A DNA stretch of 64,000 bases from Anoplopoma fimbria (lineage: Eukaryota > Chordata > Actinopteri > Perciformes > Anoplopomatidae): assembly GCF_027596085.1 (NCBI RefSeq), contig NC_072465.1, forward strand, positions 19,772,707 to 19,836,706. The letters run 5' to 3'. The notes below the pieces were generated by a model. That model saw only the letters and a program-made list of their open reading frames with translations, had not been told where the DNA came from and made no database searches. How positions within the stretch are numbered: the first letter of the stretch is position 1; each line of letters opens with the position of its first letter. This document shows positions 44,420 to 64,000 of the stretch, one piece after another. The translations under genes were made by a program, and so were the position numbers.

Positions 44420-44750
44420 GCATTGCATCATTCCTTTCATGTGACTCCCATACGCCCCAAATTCGTCCTGGCCGTCTTATGACTGCATCACAATTGCCGC
44501 TCGCACAAACTATACGCGCTTGAGAGAGAACCAGCAGCTAAGACTACACGAAACCCCGCCCCCTTTGCTGTATTTGGAGCCACCCTATTGGATGTCGTCA
44601 AGGAAAATATCTTAATTCCGCGTCTCTGATTGGACCGCTAGAACGTCGGGTTCCAACAGCCACGCTAGGTTGTGGTGGAACTACCTTCCCCATGCATAGT
44701 TCGGTTGGCCTCGCTCTCCTTATAAACACCACCGGGAGTTTCCGAAAAAT
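44420..44750 (+). promoter_or_regulatory. ddit3 stress-responsive promoter
   Basis: Ordered elements: CATTGCATCATTCC at 44421-44434, a GC box CCCCGCCCCC near 44554, two inverted CCAAT boxes (ATTGG near 44587 and 44629) and a TATA-like TTATAAAC at 44719-44726. With TATA here the mRNA should start near 44745-44755. Mammalian CHOP promoters carry a C/EBP-ATF element about 300 bases upstream of the start and CCAAT-containing ERSE sites closer in. I do not see a full CCAAT-N9-CCACG ERSE. Confidence 0.7.
44422..44431 (+). promoter_or_regulatory. C/EBP-ATF response element (CARE/AARE)
   Basis: ATTGCATCAT is identical to the core of the amino-acid/ATF4 response element of mammalian CHOP. It lies about 320 bases upstream of the start inferred from the TATA box, close to the mammalian spacing. 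Established role of such sites: bound by ATF4-C/EBPbeta heterodimers when eIF2alpha is phosphorylated. A second partial match, TGACTGCATCA, is at 44480-44490. Confidence 0.75.
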
Positions 44751-44775
44751 CACATTCAGCCCTGAAGACTGAACA

Positions 44776-46301
44776 ATGGTTAACATGAGCTATCACCAAT
44801 TTTTACTAAAATATCCACATTCGAGTTCAAGACAGTCGAGAAGGCGAGCGAATAAAAAAAAAAGGGTAAGTGGGGATTTGTTATGTTTTTTTTATTATTG
44901 TGACAACTAGTCGGTGGTTTTTTGTTTTCAGTCTTTCGGGGAGAAACGACAACGTGACTTAACTGAACTGGTCTAATTAAACTAAACAAATAGGTTGTTT
45001 ACTTGGCAGCTATTCCAGTGTCTTTTTCTTTACAATTACAGTCTTTGTAATCCATCATAATTCACATGGGTCTGCTTTATGTCTGCTTCTGTCTGATAAG
45101 TTGTCAGAGCTCAGGCGGACTAGAAGTTGTTGACAAAGTGTTTGACAAACGAGTTAAATGTCTGGTTTTAACACAAAATCATATACTCTTATTTCATTTT
45201 TTTCCCCCAAGTGTCATTTAATTTGAATAAAAAAAAACAAAAAAACATCCAATGTGACGTCTGACAGTAATGGTGGGACTAATGACTCAAAACGGCACAG
45301 GCTTTTTATTTTTGACAGCTGATGTTTTACTAGTTTTTTCCACTTTTACCAAACGCATTTATAGTAAATATTTATGAATGAATGGATAGATGTTGTGTTT
45401 GCCTCTTCTCCTTTTGTTTCGCCCATTCCTCCTGCTTGGACATACATTTCCATGACGTAACTGTCTTGGCTTACAGTGGACATGTAACCCCACTAAGGAA
45501 GAAAAATATCACAATTTTGAATTTAAAAAAAAGAATGGCAAATTAATTTACCAAAGCAAAGTTTAGATGTCTGCGCCAAGACAGACAGTTTAACATTTGA
45601 CATCAACTTGCAATTATTTCTTTATTCTTTATCACCTATGTTATTTATTCAAACACATCCCTGACAACGTGACATTGTGGAAGAATGTAGTTTTATTTCT
45701 CTCCATTTGCAAATTAAAAGGAGAAAAACAGAAATCCTTATTTAAATGAAATGATTCAGTCCCAGAATGTCTACATTAAACACATTCATTATTAGGCTTT
45801 TGTTTGGTATTTTTTTTTTGTACTGGACATGTTTAAGTAATTAAAAAAAAAGAAGAAGTAGACCTGACTGTCAGACCTGGATAATCAATAGGGAGACATC
45901 TACTCGTTGTTTATCGATCCCAGCGTGTATTGAGGACCGTAGAAAGCAGGGGGCGCAATAGAGAACATGTTGGTCTTTGTTTACAAGAATTAATAGACAT
46001 TCATTTGATTTCCTCCGTCCCTGTTGATCATTTTGACAAACATCGACAATTTATTTGTTTAATCATTATTACAATTTTAGTCATTTTCCAAATCAGCCAT
46101 TAATGTTACATTTAAGGCTTTTTGTTCCCTGACCAAGCATGCTCTATATTTGTGCAATTCATCACTTTGATTCTGGAATCTCAGCAAATTTCAGCAGTCA
46201 AAAGAAACATCTTTCATATTTTTTTAAAAACTAACCCATCAAATACTTTTTTCTTACAGAATTGTTGGGACAAGCTATCTCCAACAAATTGGCAGACTTG
46301 A
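44776..46301 (+). CDS. ddit3 upstream ORF (43 codons, spliced)
   Basis: ATG at 44776 in a strong context (A at -3, G at +4) opens a frame of exactly 30 codons in exon 1 (44776-44865). It starts MVNMSYHQ and ends in a basic run, RRRANKKKR. The donor is gtaagt. Exon 2 (46260-46322) adds 13 codons and a TGA at 46299-46301. Mammalian CHOP mRNAs carry a 34-codon inhibitory uORF that also starts M-x-x-M-S and has a basic middle, and that restricts CHOP translation until eIF2alpha is phosphorylated. The shared M-x-x-M-S spacing, basic tract and place in the leader make this the fish counterpart. The spliced distance from its stop to the main ATG is only about 74 nt. Exon 2 use is inferred from splice signals (tttcttacag / AAAAG-gtaaac). 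Confidence 0.82.
44866..46259 (+). other. ddit3 intron 1
   Basis: Intron between the two leader exons, GT at 44866 and AG at 46259. AT-rich with several poly-A and poly-T runs. No other feature recognised. Confidence 0.65.
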
Positions 46302-46750
46302 TTAACAGAGACTTTCTAAAAGGTAAACTCTTAAAACATTTTGACATTCTGAGAGCTGCATGTTTGTGAAGTTAAGAATTAGATTTAATCAATTTGTTCA
46401 TTTTTATACATGTATTGGTTATATATTTTTTGTATATGTATTTTGAATCTTAACATTCCTCTTTATCAGCAATTTTAGTGCAGTACAGTCATTTCATCAC
46501 TCAATGTTACTGCTATTCAATTTCACAACTAAGTAGTTTACACAGTATTCTGTACTTTGGTCTAGTTATCTTTATAATGGTGTACATAATTGTACAGATA
46601 AGGTCTACTTCTAATGATACAAGCCTATCACTGTCACTTATCACTGCATACAACAAGTTGGAGAAGAGTAAAAGTGTCTTGCCACCCCTCCCATCAGGTC
46701 CAGTGTGAACCGTGTGGCCGAGTACCTGTGTGTTGCGACTGACTGGCGAG

Positions 46751-47902
46751 ATGACTGCCGAGTGGCTACACCTGCCCCCGCCATACCCCCCTGGCGTGGG
46801 GCCGTTGTGTGGTGCAGAATTGGAGGCGTGGTATGAGGACCTGCAGGATATTCTGGGCTCCGACACGGGAGGGGCAAAACTGGCACGTGCCCCCACATGC
46901 ACCGAGGTCAGTAGCTCAAAGAATGGAATGGCTTTCACACCCACGATGAGTGTGAGTGTTTGTCGTCCATTGTACTTTGGTTAATATTCCTCTTTTTTAG
47001 TATTGTTTTACCTATTTTATTTATTTCTACGCATTCATATACCATGTGAAGTGAAATTAACTTTTTACATGTTTTGGAAGGTGTTGACATTTCCGTTTTT
47101 GTGTTTGTAGAAAGAGCCGGAGTTTCTGGATGTTCTGGAGAGTTGTTCTCTGACGTGGCTGACGGACGGAGGCCAGACGTGGGGCGATGGTGTCCAGAGG
47201 AATAAAGAGGAGATCCACAACACCCAGCCTCTGCATCACACCTCATCATCCTCCTCCTCCTCTACCTCCTCCTCCTCCTCCTGCAGGAGTCCAGCTGTTG
47301 CAGAAGAGCGGCGGACGGAGGCCGAGAGCAGGAGAGGTGGAGATAGCTCGACAGGAGGCGGCAGTGATCTGCTGCCTCCAGAGTTTTTCGAGTTGCTGAG
47401 TGAAGGAGGAGTGGGAATGGTGGATCCGAGCGGAGCGGTGATCAGCGGTGGCTATTATTACCACCACCATCAACACCACCAGGCTAATAATGTCCAACCT
47501 GCGTCTCCCTCAGCCAGCGAGGAGGAACTGCCCTGTGTCCCGGATTCTCCATCCTGCTCCTCCTCAGCCTCCCAGTCGCCGTCTCAAAATTGTTCTTCTC
47601 CCTCCTCACCCGTCTCTTCACCCTCCGCTTACCCGTCCTCCCGCCTGGGAAAACGCAAGAGGTCCACCAGCGAGAGGACCAACAGTGCCTTGTCTTCCTT
47701 CGCCTCCTCCACGCAGCACACATCCTCATCCTTTTCATCGGCCAAAAAGAGTCGCAAAGAAAGAGAGCAGGAGAACGAGAGGAAGGTGCAGGAGCTGACG
47801 GAGCAGAATGAGCGCTTGAAATCGGAGATTGAAAGGCTGGGAGAGGAGGTACAGAGGACACGTAGAGCCCTGATAGAGAGACTAGTCAACACCAGGAAGT
47901 GA
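46751..47902 (+). CDS. ddit3: DNA damage-inducible transcript 3 / CHOP (bZIP factor)
   Basis: C/EBP-family transcription factor of the unfolded-protein and integrated stress responses. It heterodimerises with C/EBPs and ATF4 and promotes apoptosis. Coding exons are 46751-46906 and 47111-47902 (GT-AG, phase 0), 315 residues. The ATG at 46751 follows the exon 3 acceptor near 46697 and an in-frame upstream TGA. N-terminal [13 protein letters not shown] (about residues 24-36) matches the conserved activation motif of CHOP. The C-terminal part, residues about 231-315, has a basic region (GKRKRS, then [18 protein letters not shown]) and a leucine zipper ending [13 protein letters not shown]. The middle is unusually long and low-complexity: Ser runs near 101-115, a [10 protein letters not shown] patch and Ser/Pro-rich stretches. 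Human CHOP is 169 residues, so this protein is much longer. It follows a regulatory uORF and converges with mars1. Confidence 0.97.
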
Positions 47903-48890
47903 GGGAGTAGTGAAAGACAGGAATAAGAGATGACAGGTCCTAAATAATTGGATAAGCAGTGGTGGTGAAAGATGTAATATGGTGGTCATGAAATGCCTCT
48001 AAGACAGGAAGGGATGGAAAGATATACCAAAGATATATTTTCTAAGCAAGAGGATTTTTTGAACACAGAGCTCAAAATGGCAAGAAATAGGAAAGTGAAT
48101 AAAGACAAGACAAGACAAGAAAAGGAACAGAGAGAAAGGGCTGCAACAGCAATGCGGCAAATTAAAAAGACACAGCATGTTTAAGGAAAAGGAAGAACAG
48201 ACGGCTCTAAGTGCAAACGAAACGTGGATTTGATGAATGTTTGTTATTTCTTAAAGAATGTCAGGAATAACAGTGAAGAGCATTTTGCTGATTTTGTATG
48301 TTGAACAGAAAGGAACTTAATTGAGTGCATTTCATTGTCATCCATTCCCACCATTTTGCAATAATTGTAACTCCTATGTTAAGGGCTGCAATTTGGCTAG
48401 CAGAGATTATTTGCCCCAATTTGTGGAGAGTTTAGGAGCTCAGGAAAAGTCTGAAAGTGCCCAGTGCAGTGTGAGCATGAGAGAATGATTGTTTTTTTTG
48501 GAAGAAAATTCATAATCTTTCTTACTTTTTTATAACCCATGGCTTGTGTGTATGTGTATTTAGTAGGACCCGGCTATACTTTCTAAGCTGACCTTTTCTA
48601 TCAATATGGGAATTTGTGGAAGAATCATCACAAGATGTTCTACCTTAATTTACTATTTTTATACAACGCTGTAATATATATACACAATTGTACTGTAATG
48701 GCTTGTACTGTAAGATGCCAACATATCCTCTGTTATTTTCTCACTGCAGATACAAATTGTTAATTGTAGAGTAATATGCATGGCTTTTATCACTGATGGC
48801 ATCAAATACATGTATTTTACCATAACTAATTATTTTATCCTTCATTGTAATCCCATATTTGCAATAAAAGAAAATAATGTGCAATTTCTC
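47903..48890 (+). other. ddit3 3'UTR
   Basis: About 970 bases from the TGA to just past the polyadenylation signal. It is AT-rich towards the end. Short-lived mRNAs of this class often carry AU-rich elements, but I see no tandem ATTTA cluster. Confidence 0.75.
48863..48868 (+). terminator. ddit3 polyadenylation signal AATAAA
   Basis: AATAAA in tttgcaataaaagaaa, followed by a TG/T-rich stretch (ctcgtgtcatgtattgtttatttgtgtg), the usual downstream element. Confidence 0.85.
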
Positions 48891-48999
48891 GTGTCATGTA
48901 TTGTTTATTTGTGTGATTTGTATGACTGAATTTTTTTTGTAAACTGGAGTTAATTGTTAAAGGGGGAGAGTAACGACAATTTCAGGTGAACTTAATCAA

Positions 49000-49005
49000 T
49001 TTATT
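49000..49005 (-). terminator. mars1 polyadenylation signal (minus strand)
   Basis: Plus-strand TTTATT is AATAAA on the mars1 strand, about 450 bases after the mars1 stop codon. A second minus-strand AATAAA lies at 48909-48904 and would extend the 3' end into that of ddit3. Confidence 0.6.
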
Positions 49006-49456
49006 TTCTGGATCCAAAAATGGTATTTGTAGCAAATGGGGGGGGGGGGGGAAGAAAAGAGTAAAATTCCAGGGGGGGAAAAAAAAAAAAGCTTCAAATG
49101 TACAACACACCTTCCAACACTAATACCGTATGCTGACTCTATCACAGGGAGAGTATAAAATCAGTTTCTTTTGGTGTAGGGATTTGGAAAAATCCCTCCA
49201 TTCTGTAGCTGTATTCATTTGACTCTCTCTTTGTGTGTTTTCATTTCCCCGTCGGCCCATCCAGCATTTCATTAGTCCTCAGTGCCAACACCACATTGTC
49301 TTAGATCCTGTCACGGCTTTGCCTTAAGGTAATACCCTCATCTCTCTTTTTAGTGTACACTTTGTTCCCATTCGCCACAATAATACCTCAAACCATTCTA
49401 CTCTTTCCTTCCTCTGACTAGCCTCCTTCATTTTGCTTTCACTTTTTTTCTCCGTC

Positions 49457-63414
<13,958 letters not shown>

Positions 63415-63728
63415 CTAAGGAGTTACAAAATAGAAAATATAAGGAAGTCCCGTCAAACAGTTTCAGCTTGTTTGGTTTAAATGTCTTTTATGTACCAGAA
63501 AAACAAACCTGAGAGACGACATCTTCTCATTTAGGACTCATTAACAGTTTGCCTCAAATGTTATTGCCATGAAATCATCGTCAAAATAAAGCATTAACAT
63601 TTCACCGACTTTGCTCCAGGTCAATTGTTCCAATTGTTGTATTTTAAAAATCAATACATTGCCAGATCTGTCGGATTCATCATAATTAATTAAATATGAA
63701 CATGGATATATATGACTGGTATAAATAG
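63415..63728 (-). other. mars1 upstream intron
   Basis: Sequence upstream of the first visible mars1 exon in its sense. I looked for the preceding exon, which should end in the CG of an Arg codon (phase 2), and did not find it. An open minus-strand frame at 63541-63771 has no MARS1 similarity. Confidence 0.6.
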
Positions 63729-63960
63729 TAAATGGACCTGTACTTGTAAAGCGCATTTCTATTCTTCCCACTAAGCTTTAACACTACATGTTATTCTGCC
63801 ATTCAAACCCTTCATACGCTGATGTCAAGGGCTAACATGCCCATCAGGAATAACTAACCCGTCACACATCACATACATGTCTTGCTCAAAGACACATCGA
63901 CTTGGAGTGGAGGAGCCGGGGATCAAAGACGATCTGCTCTATCCCTCAGTCACAGCCGGT
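63729..63960 (-). mobile_element. Dispersed fish SINE/LINE-related repeat
   Basis: Contains GTACTTGTAAAGCGCATTTC, CTTGCTCAAAGACACATCGA and GGAGGAGCCGGGGATCAAA, a string of motifs typical of a common teleost repeat. The last resembles the complement of a tRNA B-box region and the element is related to the SINE at 54245, here in reverse. Diverged copy at the right edge of the window. Confidence 0.7.
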
Positions 63961-64000
63961 ATATAGAGGTATAGAGTATAGTTTTGGTTTTAATTGCCAA

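Noticed and set aside
44580..44660. Full ER-stress element (CCAAT-N9-CCACG) in the ddit3 promoter
   Set aside because: Two inverted CCAAT boxes are present but neither has the CCACG half at nine bases.
46513..46944. 143-codon minus-strand open frame over ddit3 exon 3
   Set aside because: It is the antisense shadow of the ddit3 coding exon and flanking intron, with no recognisable domain.
47448..47861. Overlapping open frames on both strands within ddit3 exon 4
   Set aside because: Out-of-frame readings of the GC-rich, Ser/Pro-coding exon. The bZIP frame is clearly the real one.
63541..63771. Upstream mars1 exon in a 76-codon minus-strand frame
   Set aside because: The sequence does not resemble the MARS1 N terminus and has no donor that ends in the CG needed to complete the Arg codon of the next exon.

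Overview
The window is nuclear DNA from a ray-finned (teleost) fish. It carries intron-rich vertebrate genes with GT-AG splice sites. Long (TG)n/(CA)n microsatellites and fish-type repeats (Tc1-like MITEs, a hAT-like element, tRNA-derived SINEs, LINE 3' tails) fill the rest. Four protein-coding genes were assembled exon by exon from the sequence. In order they are kif5a (minus strand, only exons 1-5 in view), dctn2 (plus, complete), ddit3/CHOP (plus, complete with its upstream ORF) and mars1 (minus, first exon or exons beyond the right edge). This is the KIF5A-DCTN2-(MBD6)-DDIT3-MARS1 block of human chromosome 12q13, but I found no mbd6 between dctn2 and ddit3. Layout: 1-22,114 is the 5' part of kif5a, dominated by an 18.3-kb first intron. 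22.1-24.4 kb is a divergent, repeat-filled spacer between kif5a and dctn2. 24,410-37,500 is dctn2, with 14 constitutive coding exons, one likely 6-nt microexon and a 3'UTR. 37.5-44.4 kb has no recognisable gene and holds microsatellites, a LINE tail and a minisatellite. 44.4-48.9 kb is ddit3 with promoter, uORF and two main coding exons. 49.0-63.4 kb is mars1, 20 coding exons on the minus strand, ending tail-to-tail with ddit3 about 100 bases away. Functional links: kif5a (kinesin-1 heavy chain) and dctn2 (dynactin p50/dynamitin) encode parts of the plus-end and minus-end microtubule transport machines. They start divergently about 2.3 kb apart. ddit3 is a transcription factor of the ER and amino-acid stress response. 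mars1 charges tRNA-Met, and aminoacyl-tRNA synthetase genes are known ATF4 targets, so the last two fit an integrated-stress-response neighbourhood. The ddit3 promoter carries an ATTGCATCAT C/EBP-ATF composite site roughly 300-330 bases upstream of the inferred start. Its leader carries a spliced 43-codon uORF whose first residues (M-x-x-M-S) and basic tract match the regulatory uORF of mammalian CHOP. No CRISPR array, operon, rRNA gene or virus was seen. I did not find a wholly new system. The observations I rate highest are the fish CHOP uORF/CARE module, the 6-nt dctn2 microexon, a diverged ~200-bp duplication inside kif5a intron 1, two perfect short-loop palindromes, and a SINE inserted within about 10 bases of a mars1 splice donor.
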